Assembly: GCF_001612665.1 (NCBI RefSeq)
Contig: NZ_BDAX01000035.1
Coordinates: forward strand, 44,736 to 108,735
Direction of reading: 5' to 3'
DNA from: Nocardia alba NBRC 108234
Lineage (GTDB): Bacteria > Actinomycetota > Actinomycetes > Mycobacteriales > Mycobacteriaceae
DNA length: 64,000 bases
Under the pieces are notes generated by a model, which saw nothing but the letters and a program-made list of their open reading frames with translations, ran no database searches and had not been told where the DNA came from. Positions 1 through 8,505 of the stretch are shown piece by piece. Numbering within the stretch: position 1 is the first letter of the stretch; every line of letters begins with the position of its first letter. The translations under genes and the position numbers were made by a program.

Positions 1-2146
1 CCACGATCGCGCCGCCCCCACTCCGCGCGGTCCACCCGCCACCGCTCTCCGTTCGGCTGGTCGAGTCGACCTCCGCTCCGGCCCGGTCGATCAGCCCAGC
101 GCTGACGCTGACGCGGTCGGCCGACCCAGCGCTGCCACTGGTCCAGTCGTTCGGCCCAGCGCTGCCCTCGGCACCGTCGGCCGGCCCAGAACTGCCCCTG
201 GTCCAGACAGTCGACCCAGCGCTGCCACTGGTCCGGTCGATTGACTTGGCGCTGTCCCCGATGCGATCGACAGATCCGGCACTGCCCCTGGTCCGGTCGG
301 CCGACCCAGGGCTGCCCTTGATGCGGTCAGCTTGCCCAGCGCTGTCCCCTGTCCGATCGGTCGACCCAGCACTGTCCACGGGACGTTCGGTCGCGCCGAC
401 ATCGTCGCCGCGACTGCCCCGCCGAGCACCGCGGAACCCCCAGGCCGTCCGCCCGGCACGATCGGCGCGCTCAGTCGGCCGAGCGCTACGCGAGTCCGGC
501 TCCTGCGGTCGAGCTCCCTGCACGCCGTGTTCGGTGGGTCGGGCTCCGGGGCCTCGATCGACCGCGGTGGCGGGCCGATGCACCCGTAGTCCTTCGCTGC
601 GGGCGGCGTCGATGGCCAGCCAGTTCAGCGCGGCGCTGTTGCCCACCACCGCGACCCGGGGGCCCTTCGGGAGCGGCTGACAGGCCAGCAGGGCGGCACA
701 GTCGAACAGTTCGGAGATGGAGTCGACCTGGATGATCCCGGCCTGGCCGAACAGGTCGCGGACCACGATGCGGTCCATGTCGGCGCCGGCCGCGAGGCGA
801 CCGCTGCTCACCGCGACGATCGGCTTGCCACGGGCCACCCGGCGTGCCAGCCGGGAGAACTTACGCGGGTTACCGAAGCTCTCCAGATACAGCAGGATCA
901 CCTCGGTGTCGGCGGCGGTGTCCCAGTACTGGAGCAGGTCGTTGCCCGAGACGTCAGCCCGGTTTCCCGCCGAGACGAACGTCGACAGGCCGAGGTTGCG
1001 AGCCGCGGCCTCGCCGAGGATGGCCGCGCCGAGCGGGCCGGATTGGCAGAAGAAGCCGATTCGGCCGCGCTGGGGAAGTACCGGAGCCAACGTCGCGTTG
1101 AGCCCGACGGCGGGGTCGGTGTTGGCGATGCCGAGCGCACTGGGTCCGACTACTCGCATCCCGTGTCCGCGCGCCGCGGCGACCAGGTCGTGTTCGGCGG
1201 CCACCCCGGCCGCCCCGGTCTCGCCGAACCCCGCGGTCAACACGACCAGACCCTTGACCCCTTTGGCCATGCAGTCGTCGAGAACCGCCCCGATCGCGGC
1301 AGGCGGCACGGCCACCACCGCCAGATCCACCTCGTCGGGGATCTCGCTCACGGTGGTGTATGCGCGCACTCCACGGACCGAGCGGCGGTGCAGGTTCACC
1401 GGGAACACGGGCCCGCTGAAACCACCCGCGAGCAGATTCGCGAGAACCGCGCCGCCGACCCGGGTCCGCTCCGGCGAGGCGCCGATCACCGCGACCGAAC
1501 CGGGTGCGAGCAGATTGCCGACACTGCGGGCTTCGGAGGCCGCCTCCCGCGAATCCCGCACGGTCCGAAGCGCTTCGGTGGGGTCGATGGCGAATTCGAG
1601 GTGGACCTCGGACCCGTCTCGACTGCGCTGCAGTTGGTAGCCGGCCTCCCGGAAGACTGTGATCATCGCCTCGTTCTCGGCCAGCACCTCGGCGACGAAG
1701 GCGATCACCGCGTTCTCGGCGGCGGCGCCGGCGAGATGTTCGAGCAATACCGAGCCGAGCCCACGCCCCTGGTGCTCGTCGGCGACCACGAACGCCACTT
1801 CGGCCGCGCGCGGACCCTGCCGGGCGAGCAGTTCGTAGCGGGCCACGGCGATGATCGCCGTGCCGAGCACCGCGACCAGGCCGACCCGGTCGTGGTAGTC
1901 GACATGGGTGGTGCGGTACATGTCCTTCGGCGAGATCTGCGGATACGGACCGAAATAGCGCAGATAGCGGGTGCGGTCGGACAGGCCGGTGTGAAAGGCC
2001 GCGAGCGCGCCCGCGTCGGCGGGCACGATGGGGCGCACCCGGACCACGCCGCCGTCGGCGGCGAGCACATCGCCGTACCAATGTTGGGGCGGCGCAGGCG
2101 GATTCGCGGGCGTGTCGGCGGTGTCCGGCAGCAGGGGCTCAGTCAC
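1..2146 (-). CDS. GNAT / acyl-CoA synthetase (ADP-forming) fusion, Pat-like protein lysine acetyltransferase (3' end off window)
   Basis: The frame is open from a GTG at 2146 (GGAGGA just upstream) to the window edge, giving 715 codons without a stop. Residues about 20-170 form a GNAT domain, with an acetyl-CoA loop of the type GRGLGSVLLEHL near 130-145. Residues about 200-560 match the CoA-binding and ligase parts of NDP-forming acyl-CoA synthetases (VAVIGASPERTRVGG, SQSGPLGAAIL-like, VAVVGNSAAL). This order is that of bacterial Pat enzymes, which acetylate lysines, classically of acetyl-CoA synthetase. After about residue 520 the protein becomes low-complexity and enters ten 10-residue repeats. 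The ATP-grasp part expected next would lie outside the window. The gene overlaps the upstream deacetylase gene by 8 nt, so the two are probably coupled in translation. The fusion is clear; the substrate is inferred. An alternative is that the tail is degenerate and no ATP-grasp domain follows. Confidence 0.8.
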   Translation of the reverse strand, partial: MTEPLLPDTADTPANPPAPPQHWYGDVLAADGGVVRVRPIVPADAGALAAFHTGLSDRTRYLRYFGPYPQISPKDMYRTTHVDYHDRVGLVAVLGTAIIAVARYELLARQGPRAAEVAFVVADEHQGRGLGSVLLEHLAGAAAENAVIAFVAEVLAENEAMITVFREAGYQLQRSRDGSEVHLEFAIDPTEALRTVRDSREAASEARSVGNLLAPGSVAVIGASPERTRVGGAVLANLLAGGFSGPVFPVNLHRRSVRGVRAYTTVSEIPDEVDLAVVAVPPAAIGAVLDDCMAKGVKGLVVLTAGFGETGAAGVAAEHDLVAAARGHGMRVVGPSALGIANTDPAVGLNATLAPVLPQRGRIGFFCQSGPLGAAILGEAAARNLGLSTFVSAGNRADVSGNDLLQYWDTAADTEVILLYLESFGNPRKFSRLARRVARGKPIVAVSSGRLAAGADMDRIVVRDLFGQAGIIQVDSISELFDCAALLACQPLPKGPRVAVVGNSAALNWLAIDAARSEGLRVHRPATAVDRGPGARPTEHGVQGARPQEPDSRSARPTERADRAGRTAWGFRGARRGSRGDDVGATERPVDSAGSTDRTGDSAGQADRIKGSPGSADRTRGSAGSVDRIGDSAKSIDRTSGSAGSTVWTRGSSGPADGAEGSAGPNDWTSGSAGSADRVSVSAGLIDRAGAEVDSTSRTESGGGWTARSGGGAIV
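91..390 (-). repeat. Ten tandem 30-bp units inside the Pat-like gene
   Basis: Ten diverged copies in exact 30-bp register (starts at 91, 121, 151 and so on). On the plus strand the shared core is close to GACCCAGCGCTGCC. In the coding frame each unit gives ten residues close to GSAGSxDRTx. All frames stay open because 30 is a multiple of 3. Copies differ at several positions each, so this is an old array. Confidence 0.9.
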
Positions 2147-3380
2147 GAGGATCCTCCGGGTCGAGCCCGAGCAGGCCGAAACTCGCCCGCCGGGTGGCGG
2201 TGATGGCGGTGTCGATCGCGCGCTGCGCGCGGATCTGGCCCGCGTCGCCGATCTCCGGTGTGCCGCCGGGACCGTCCCAGGCGCGATAGGCGGTGTCACC
2301 GCCGTCGCCCATGGTCGTCGGTGGTTCTACGCGCGGCGCCGACGCGCGCACCTGGTCGATCCAGTCGGCGGGGACCGGGGTTTCGGGGGCGAGTGGGCGG
2401 TCGAGTGCCGCGGCGAGCAGGTGGGTCCAGGCGCGCGGCACCACCCGCACCACGCCGTATCCGCCACCGCCGATGGCCAGCCACCGACCCTCGGCGAATT
2501 CGTCGGCGAGCTCGCGCATGGCCAGGAATGCCGCGCGCTGACCGTCGACGGTGAGTTCCAGATCGGCCAGCGGATCTTCACGATGGGTGTCGACACCGCA
2601 CTGGCTGACGATGATCTGCGGCCGGAACGCGGCGACCGCGCCCGGCACCACCGCGTGAAATCCCCGCAGCCACTGGGCATCCCGGGTCCCCGGCAACAGT
2701 GGCAGATTGATCGAGGTCCCCTCGGCCGCCCCCACCCCGGTCTCCTCCGGCCAGCCGGTGTTGGGCCACAGCGTCGCCGGATGCTGGTGCAGCGACACCG
2801 TGAGCACCCGGGGATCGGCGTAGAACGCGCGTTGCACGCCGTCCCCATGATGGACGTCGACGTCGAGATAAGCGATGCGGTCGAAACCGTGGTCGAGCAG
2901 CCACGAGATGGCGATCGCGGCATCGTTGTAGACGCAGAACCCCGCCGCCGAATCCGGCATGGCGTGGTGCATTCCGCCGCCGATGCTCACCGCCCGCCGC
3001 GTCCGGCCCGCCGCGATCTCCCGTGCGGCGGCGAGCGTGCCGCCGACGATCACCGACGCCGCCTCGTGCATCCGCGGAAACACCGGATTATCGGCGGTTC
3101 CGAGCCCGTAGACGGCGTCCTCGGGCGTCGGCGGCCCCTGCCCGGCCCGGCGCACCGCCTCGATATAGGAGCCGCTGTGGACCCGCATGAGGTCGGCTGG
3201 GGTGGCCGCGTCGGGTGCCAGCGGCTCGACACCATCGAGAAGGCCTAAGCTTTCGGCGAGCGACATGGTGTATTGCAGACGTGCCGGCTTCATCGGATGC
3301 TCCGGACTCCAGGTGTAGCCGAGGAATCGCTCGGTCCACACGACGGTTCCACTGGTTTCGCTGTGCGGCGACGTGACCAT
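2139..3380 (-). CDS. acuC: AcuC-type histone-deacetylase-family protein deacetylase
   Basis: 413 residues from the ATG at 3380; a GTG at 3389 is three codons further up and no strong ribosome site separates them. The protein has the arginase/deacetylase fold signatures of class I/II zinc deacetylases: GGGMHHAMPDSAAGFCVYND, where the paired His and the Tyr/Asn-Asp segment form the active site, then DVDVHHGDGVQ with zinc-binding Asp and His, and a late GGGGYG loop. Length and motifs fit AcuC, which removes acetyl groups from acetyl-CoA synthetase and reactivates it. Its stop overlaps the start of the acetyltransferase gene, so writer and eraser of the same mark share one transcript. It is divergent from ideR across about 130 bp. 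Confidence 0.9.
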   Translation of the reverse strand: MVTSPHSETSGTVVWTERFLGYTWSPEHPMKPARLQYTMSLAESLGLLDGVEPLAPDAATPADLMRVHSGSYIEAVRRAGQGPPTPEDAVYGLGTADNPVFPRMHEAASVIVGGTLAAAREIAAGRTRRAVSIGGGMHHAMPDSAAGFCVYNDAAIAISWLLDHGFDRIAYLDVDVHHGDGVQRAFYADPRVLTVSLHQHPATLWPNTGWPEETGVGAAEGTSINLPLLPGTRDAQWLRGFHAVVPGAVAAFRPQIIVSQCGVDTHREDPLADLELTVDGQRAAFLAMRELADEFAEGRWLAIGGGGYGVVRVVPRAWTHLLAAALDRPLAPETPVPADWIDQVRASAPRVEPPTTMGDGGDTAYRAWDGPGGTPEIGDAGQIRAQRAIDTAITATRRASFGLLGLDPEDPRD

Positions 3381-3508
3381 AGTCGCCACGCTAGCCGGAA
3401 GCAGCGACCCCCGTGCGGCGTTGACATGCAGTAGAAATAGGGCCGCTGGTCCGACGGGCGGATCGGCGTTCGCGCGTGGGTAGAATCGTGCTGACGAAGG
3501 GGTATCAG

Positions 3509-4195
3509 GTGAAGGATCTGGTCGACACCACGGAGATGTATCTCCGTACCATCTATGACCTCGAGGAAGAGGGCGTGGTGCCGCTGCGCGCGCGCATCGC
3601 CGAACGCCTCGAGCAGAGTGGTCCGACGGTGAGCCAGACGGTCGCGCGGATGGAGCGCGACGGCCTGTTGCTCGTCGCGGGCGACCGCCATCTCGAGCTC
3701 ACCGACAAAGGACGTTCCATGGCCGTCTCGGTGATGCGCAAGCACCGGCTCGCCGAGCGGTTGCTGGTGGACATCATCGGTTTGGATTGGGAGAACGTGC
3801 ACGCCGAGGCGTGTCGCTGGGAGCACGTGATGAGCGAGGACGTGGAGCGGCGGCTGATCGAGGTGCTCAATCACCCGACCACCTCGCCCTACGGAAACCC
3901 CATTCCCGGTCTGGACGAACTCGGCCTCGCCGACGCGCCCGCCACCGAGGAGAAGCTGATCCGGCTCTCCGATCTGCCCAACGGCGCGCTGCACGCGGTG
4001 GTCGTGCGCAGGCTGGCCGAGCACATCCAGACCGACCCGGAGGTCATCGGGCGGTTGCGTGAGGCGGGTGTGGTACCCGACGCGCGCGTTACCGTGGAGA
4101 CCAAGCCGGGTGCGGTGCTGATCACAGTGCCGGGCCACAGCGGTTTCGAACTGTCCGACGAGATGGCGCATGCCGTCCAGGTAAGGCTGGTCTGA
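3509..4195 (+). CDS. ideR: Iron-dependent repressor IdeR (DtxR family)
   Basis: 228 residues from GTG 3509, chosen because AAGGGG lies 6 nt upstream and because the protein then starts MKDLVDTTEMYLRTIYDL, as in mycobacterial IdeR; a longer frame opens at 3476. The N-terminal winged helix contains SGPTVSQTVARMERDG. All metal ligands of M. tuberculosis IdeR are at the same numbers: Met10, His79, Glu83, His98, Cys102, Glu105 and His106. The C-terminal part is the SH3-like domain. With Fe(II) bound it represses siderophore and uptake genes and activates iron storage. A possible -10 TAGAAT is at 3481-3486. galE starts 3 nt after its stop. I found no IdeR box in the window. Confidence 0.95.
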   Translation: MKDLVDTTEMYLRTIYDLEEEGVVPLRARIAERLEQSGPTVSQTVARMERDGLLLVAGDRHLELTDKGRSMAVSVMRKHRLAERLLVDIIGLDWENVHAEACRWEHVMSEDVERRLIEVLNHPTTSPYGNPIPGLDELGLADAPATEEKLIRLSDLPNGALHAVVVRRLAEHIQTDPEVIGRLREAGVVPDARVTVETKPGAVLITVPGHSGFELSDEMAHAVQVRLV

Positions 4196-4198
4196 TTC

Positions 4199-5179
4199 GT
4201 GAAACTCCTTGTCACCGGCGGCGCCGGCTACGTGGGTGGCGGCTGCGCCGCCGTTCTGCTCGAACAGGGCCACGAGGTGGTCGTCGTCGATGACCTCTCG
4301 ACCGGCAACGCCGACGGCGTGCCGGCCGGCGCCCGGTTCGTCGACGGCGACATCGCCGTGGCCGCCCCCGATCTGCTGCGCACCGAATCCTTCGATGGCG
4401 TACTGCATTTCGCGGCGCAATCGCTGGTCGGTGAGTCGGTGGAGAAGCCGGAGAAGTACTGGCACGGCAATGTCGTGAAGACGCTGACGCTGCTCGAGGC
4501 GATCCGCGAGACCGCGACCCCGCGGCTGGTGTTCTCCTCCACCGCCGCGGTGTACGGCGAGCCCGAGCAGGTCCCGATCACCGAGGCCGCGCCCACTCGC
4601 CCGACCAATCCCTATGGTGCGAGCAAGCTGGCCATCGATCACGCCATCACCTCCTACGCGGTGGCGCACGACCTGGCCGCGACCAGCCTGCGCTACTTCA
4701 ATGTGGCGGGCGCCTATGCCGGACTCGGCGAGAACCGCGTGGTGGAAACACATCTGATTCCCCTCGTGTTGCAGGTGGCACTGGGCCATCGCAAGGCCAT
4801 CTCGGTGTACGGCACCGACTGGCCGACGCCGGACGGTACATGCGTGCGTGACTACATCCATATCCGCGACCTGGCGCAGGCACATCTGCTCGCGTTGTCG
4901 TCGTCGCAGCCGGGCACCCACCGGATCTGCAACCTGGGTTCGGGCACGGGTTTCTCGGTGCGCGAGGTGATCTCGGCGTGCGAGCGGGTCACCGGTCTGC
5001 CGATCGAGACGATCGACGCGCCGCGCCGCGCGGGCGATCCGGCCGTTCTGATCGCCTCCAGTGACCGCGCGGTCGCCGAACTGGGCTGGCGACCCGAACA
5101 CAACGACCTCGACGAGATCGTCTCCGACGCCTGGGATTTCCTGCGTTCGCTCGGGACGAAGGCCCACAGCGCTCGCTGA
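4199..5179 (+). CDS. galE: UDP-glucose 4-epimerase
   Basis: 326 residues from GTG 4199, starting just after the ideR stop (TGA at 4193-4195), which suggests translational coupling. An N-terminal Rossmann motif VTGGAGYVGGG binds NAD, and the SDR catalytic pair lies in NPYGASKLAIDH (Tyr and Lys near residues 138-142), with FSSTAAVYGEP supplying the Ser/Thr. CVRDYIHIRDLA and the C-terminal part match extended SDR epimerases. The enzyme interconverts UDP-glucose and UDP-galactose; in mycolate actinobacteria it feeds galactan of the cell wall. Glycine-serine replacements in the dinucleotide motif (GYVGGG for GYIGSH) are minor. Exact sugar preference cannot be read from sequence alone. Confidence 0.9.
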   Translation: MKLLVTGGAGYVGGGCAAVLLEQGHEVVVVDDLSTGNADGVPAGARFVDGDIAVAAPDLLRTESFDGVLHFAAQSLVGESVEKPEKYWHGNVVKTLTLLEAIRETATPRLVFSSTAAVYGEPEQVPITEAAPTRPTNPYGASKLAIDHAITSYAVAHDLAATSLRYFNVAGAYAGLGENRVVETHLIPLVLQVALGHRKAISVYGTDWPTPDGTCVRDYIHIRDLAQAHLLALSSSQPGTHRICNLGSGTGFSVREVISACERVTGLPIETIDAPRRAGDPAVLIASSDRAVAELGWRPEHNDLDEIVSDAWDFLRSLGTKAHSAR

Positions 5180-5207
5180 CAGACGAGCCCTCGCCTATCT
5201 GCCTGTC

Positions 5208-6374
5208 TCACCGGGTGATCGGGCCGATGCCGACTCCGAGATCGGCGGCGATCCGGTGGCCACACAGCGCGAGTCCGCGCAGCCGTTCGGGCCGCAGTCC
5301 GGTCTGGAGTGAGGTTTCCAGCAGCACCGCCATCGCGTGCTCGGGATCGGCCTCGACCGCGGCGGCGAGAGCGACGCCGGCGAACGGTCCGTCACCGCGC
5401 AGATAGGCGCTGAAACCGAGCAGGGCCGCCGCCTCGGCGCGGTCGGCACCGGGTGTCGCCCTGGCCAGCTGCGCCCACAGCCGCTCGGCGGCCTCGGCGT
5501 GATCGCCCACCGCGAGCCCGTATACGGCGTCGCGGATCGGCCGGTCACGCAGGGTCGCGGCCAGCCGCGCGAGTTCGCGCGCGGCACGCGGTGCGCCGGA
5601 GGCGGTGTCGGCGATCTGCCACAGCACCCATTCCAGTGCCCGCCGCTGGTAGGCGATGGCGGACCCGGCGCGGGTCGCCGCCGCCAGCCCACCCCGGTAT
5701 CGCGCGTCCGCCGGCGCGAGCTGGGCCCGCACCCGCGCGCACAGCAGGTCGTCGGGAACCAGCAGGGCCGTCATCTCCTGGCGCGAGCCGCGAATCTGCT
5801 TGCCTTCCAGCACCTGTGACACGGCGACGATCGAGGACGTCGGATCGGCGACCATCCCTGTCCCGACCACGCCGAACACGCTGCGGTAGCGTTCGCCCGC
5901 CGCGATCGCCGGCACCGACCAGACGCCGCGGACCGCGATCCCGTCCTGGGCCAGTACGTCGATCAACTCGGCCGTGCGCGCGACTTCCTCGCCTTCGAAC
6001 TCGGCGCGATCCTCGACGAAGACGGCGAGTACCCCGGTCGCCTCTTCGCGCAGGCAGATCGACCCCAGGCAGGCGGCGAACTCGTCGAGGAGCCGGATGT
6101 CGGTGGCCACATCGAGGTCGAAACGCACCACGGCCTCGATCGCCTCGGCCGCACCGCCCGCCACCTCGTGCAGCACGGCGACGACGAGGGACCGTTCCGG
6201 GACGAAACCGAGCATCGCAGGCAGCGCGGCGATCAACTCACCGGGTTCGTCGACCCGCAGCGCGGGGTGGGGCGGCCCGCCGGGATAGCGGGGAGTGGAT
6301 TCGGCGCAGCCGAGTGCGCGGGGGAACGGTCCGGTGCGGGTGGCCCGGCGGGTGGGGTTCGTCGAAGGCGTCAT
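5208..6374 (-). CDS. DUF4192 family protein (Rv2712c-like)
   Basis: 388 residues from ATG 6374. The N-terminal half has the family hallmark: a proline-rich lead, then LRVDEPGELIAALPAMLGFVPERSLVV followed by VVRFDLDV. The C-terminal half is alanine/leucine-rich and helical and resembles TPR-like solenoid sequence (ALLGFSAYLRGDGPFAGVAL). The function of DUF4192 is unknown. No signal peptide or membrane segment is seen, so it is probably cytoplasmic. Its place beside ideR matches Rv2712c in M. tuberculosis. It ends convergently with galE, 28 nt away. Confidence 0.85.
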   Translation of the reverse strand: MTPSTNPTRRATRTGPFPRALGCAESTPRYPGGPPHPALRVDEPGELIAALPAMLGFVPERSLVVAVLHEVAGGAAEAIEAVVRFDLDVATDIRLLDEFAACLGSICLREEATGVLAVFVEDRAEFEGEEVARTAELIDVLAQDGIAVRGVWSVPAIAAGERYRSVFGVVGTGMVADPTSSIVAVSQVLEGKQIRGSRQEMTALLVPDDLLCARVRAQLAPADARYRGGLAAATRAGSAIAYQRRALEWVLWQIADTASGAPRAARELARLAATLRDRPIRDAVYGLAVGDHAEAAERLWAQLARATPGADRAEAAALLGFSAYLRGDGPFAGVALAAAVEADPEHAMAVLLETSLQTGLRPERLRGLALCGHRIAADLGVGIGPITR

Positions 6375-6520
6375 GGCTCCACGGTGCCCGCCGACTATCG
6401 CGCGGCCGGTGGATCGACCTGGGCTTTCATCCGCCCTGTGCGTAGCCCCGAAGCTGTGGAGTAACCCCGGTCCCGCACACGCGGCGCGGGCGAACCTGTC
6501 ACCACCTGGTGGTAGGCGCC

Positions 6521-7237
6521 TCAGCTACCGCGGACGGCGGCCACCGCGGTCGCGAACATCTCGGCTACCGCAGCCGAATCCGGTTGTCCTGCACCGAAAG
6601 TCATCGACGTCACCGTGATACGCACGTCGCCGATCTGCCCGATCGAGGTCTGCATCGTCTGGGTCAGCCCCGCCCCACCGACCTCGGGGACCACGGTGCG
6701 CCGCAAAGCGATCGCATCGTCGGCGCCTGCGGGCGCGGCCGGCTCGAGCGTGGTCGTGACGGTGGACCCCGCGCCCGCCCGCCGAACCTGGATCAGCCCA
6801 CACTCACCGAGCTGATCGCGCAGCGACGCCACCGGCTCGGCGCTCCTCGACAATTCGACGGTCAGGGTGGCCCGGGTCGCGTCATCGGTCCCGACCGCGA
6901 CCGCCGCGGGCTCCCCACCGGGCTCGGCCTCGGCCGGCGTGCACTTCGCCGGGCTGACCGTCGCGCCCGCCCCCACTCCGTCGAGATCGCCCGCGGCCGC
7001 CGCCGCCGCTTGCGCGGGCAGCACAACCGCCGGATACCGGGCCGGAAACCGCGACGGCGCGGGCAGTAGCTCGGCCAGCGAACCATCGATCTCGCGCACC
7101 GCCACCGCGCTCTCGGCGACCGGGGTCCCGCTGACGCTCTGCGCACAGCCGGTGAGCGCGCACGACACCACCAACAACACCGGCCACCAGCGGCGCAGGC
7201 CGGGATCACCCGGGTGGATCGGTGTCGCCTGCGCCAC
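6521..7237 (-). CDS. Secreted lipoprotein of unknown function
   Basis: 238 residues from GTG 7237, chosen because GGAGGG sits 7 nt upstream; a longer frame runs to 7417 but adds arginine-rich sequence unlike a signal peptide. The N-terminus carries RRWWPVLLVVSCALTGC: a basic-flanked hydrophobic core ending in a lipobox (ALTGC), so the cysteine should be lipidated and the protein anchored outside the membrane. The motif VSGTPV just after the cysteine is common in nocardial and mycobacterial lipoproteins. The mature part is Ala/Gly/Thr-rich, with a region beginning LTVELSRS and a closing segment VRITVTSMTFG, resembling extracellular sensor-like lipoproteins. The specific family is not certain. 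Confidence 0.75.
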   Translation of the reverse strand: MAQATPIHPGDPGLRRWWPVLLVVSCALTGCAQSVSGTPVAESAVAVREIDGSLAELLPAPSRFPARYPAVVLPAQAAAAAAGDLDGVGAGATVSPAKCTPAEAEPGGEPAAVAVGTDDATRATLTVELSRSAEPVASLRDQLGECGLIQVRRAGAGSTVTTTLEPAAPAGADDAIALRRTVVPEVGGAGLTQTMQTSIGQIGDVRITVTSMTFGAGQPDSAAVAEMFATAVAAVRGS

Positions 7238-7476
7238 ATTCACACCCTCCACTGTGCCCCACAGCCCCGATCGCCCCGGTCGCGCCACGCCGGACCGAAT
7301 ACGCGGCACCGCTCGGTCGCGGCGGCGGGGCGGGAATGCGCGGGGTGTCCATGCTGTTGTCCGACAGGACGAGCCGTCCCCGGCCGTGTGTGACGACACT
7401 GCTCGCGTGGGGGACAATGGAGATCCGCTTCCCCACCCCGCGAGCGATGGTGGACCGCGCAGGAAGGAGAAACGCG

Positions 7477-8421
7477 ATGGATGACCAGTCGCATATGTAC
7501 GAGCTGGAGTTTCCGGCGCCGCAGTTGTCCTCGGACGACGGCGCGGGCCCGGTGCTGGTGCACGGTCTGGAAGGTTTCACCGACGCCGGACACGCCGTGC
7601 GGTTGGCGACCACCCATCTGCGCGAGAGCCTCGAGTCGGAGCTGGTCGCGTCGTTCGATGTCGACGAGTTGCTCGACTACCGATCGCGACGCCCGCTGAT
7701 GACGTTCAAGACCGATCATTTCTCCGACTACGCGGAGCCGGAGCTGAACCTGTGGGCGCTGCGCGACTCCGCGGGGACCCCGTTCCTGCTGCTCTCGGGC
7801 CTGGAACCGGACCTGCGCTGGGAGAAGTTCACCACGGCGGTGCGGCTGCTGGCCGAACAGCTCGGCGTGCGCCGCACGATCGGTCTGTCGGCGATTCCGA
7901 TGGCGATCCCGCATACCCGTCCGCTCGGGGTCACCGCACATTCCTCGGATCGCTCGCTGATCGGTGATCACCAGCGTTGGCCCGGCGAGTTGCAGGTGCC
8001 GGGCAGCGCTTCGTCGCTGCTCGAGTACCGGATGGCTCAGCACGGCCACGAATCGCTCGGATTCTCGGTGCATGTGCCGCACTACCTGGCCCAGACCGAT
8101 TATCCCGAGGCCGCGCAGACGCTGCTGGAGAACTTCGCCGACAACGCCGGCCTCGACCTGCCGCTCTCGGCGCTGGGTGAGGCGGCCGCGCGGGTGCGCG
8201 AGCAGGTCGCCGAGCACATCGCGGGCAACGAGGAGGTGGAGACGGTCGTCACAGCGCTGGAGCGCCAGTACGACAGTTTCGTCACCGCGCAGGAACAGCA
8301 GTCCAGTCTGCTCGCCGCCGACGGCGACCTGCCCAGTGGCGAGGAACTCGGCGCCGAGTTCGAGCGCTTCCTGGCCGAGCAGGGCGGCTACGACGACACC
8401 TCCGACGACGGCAAGGACTGA
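7477..8421 (+). CDS. PAC2 family protein (Rv2714-like)
   Basis: 314 residues from ATG 7477, set by AGGAAGGAGA immediately upstream. The fold signature of the PAC2 family is visible: VLVHGLEGFTDAGHAVRL near the start, then ASFDVDELLDYRSRRP, and FLLLSGLEPDLRW. PAC2 proteins are named for a eukaryotic proteasome assembly chaperone; actinobacterial members are trimeric proteins whose cellular job is not settled. The tail from about residue 270 is acidic. It precedes the DEAD/DEAH helicase gene by 84 nt on the same strand, so joint expression is possible. Orthologous position: Rv2714. Confidence 0.85.
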   Translation: MDDQSHMYELEFPAPQLSSDDGAGPVLVHGLEGFTDAGHAVRLATTHLRESLESELVASFDVDELLDYRSRRPLMTFKTDHFSDYAEPELNLWALRDSAGTPFLLLSGLEPDLRWEKFTTAVRLLAEQLGVRRTIGLSAIPMAIPHTRPLGVTAHSSDRSLIGDHQRWPGELQVPGSASSLLEYRMAQHGHESLGFSVHVPHYLAQTDYPEAAQTLLENFADNAGLDLPLSALGEAAARVREQVAEHIAGNEEVETVVTALERQYDSFVTAQEQQSSLLAADGDLPSGEELGAEFERFLAEQGGYDDTSDDGKD

Positions 8422-8505
8422 CCCCACCGGCACCGGGCGTACCTGTGCGTCGGCCCCGCGCGGCCGACGCGGGCGTCGCTCGCCGCGCACACTAGGGTTG
8501 TCGGA

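Noticed and set aside
91..390. CRISPR-like 30-bp periodicity
   Set aside because: The units touch each other with no unique spacers and lie in an open coding frame; this is a minisatellite.
954..2081. 375-residue minus-strand frame within the Pat-like gene
   Set aside because: It is in a different frame from the clear GNAT and CoA-binding motifs and is almost all Arg/Gly/Ala.
3290..5167. 625-residue minus-strand frame opposite ideR and galE
   Set aside because: It is antisense to two well-supported genes and is Arg/Gly/His-rich without any motif, typical of open antisense frames in GC-rich DNA.
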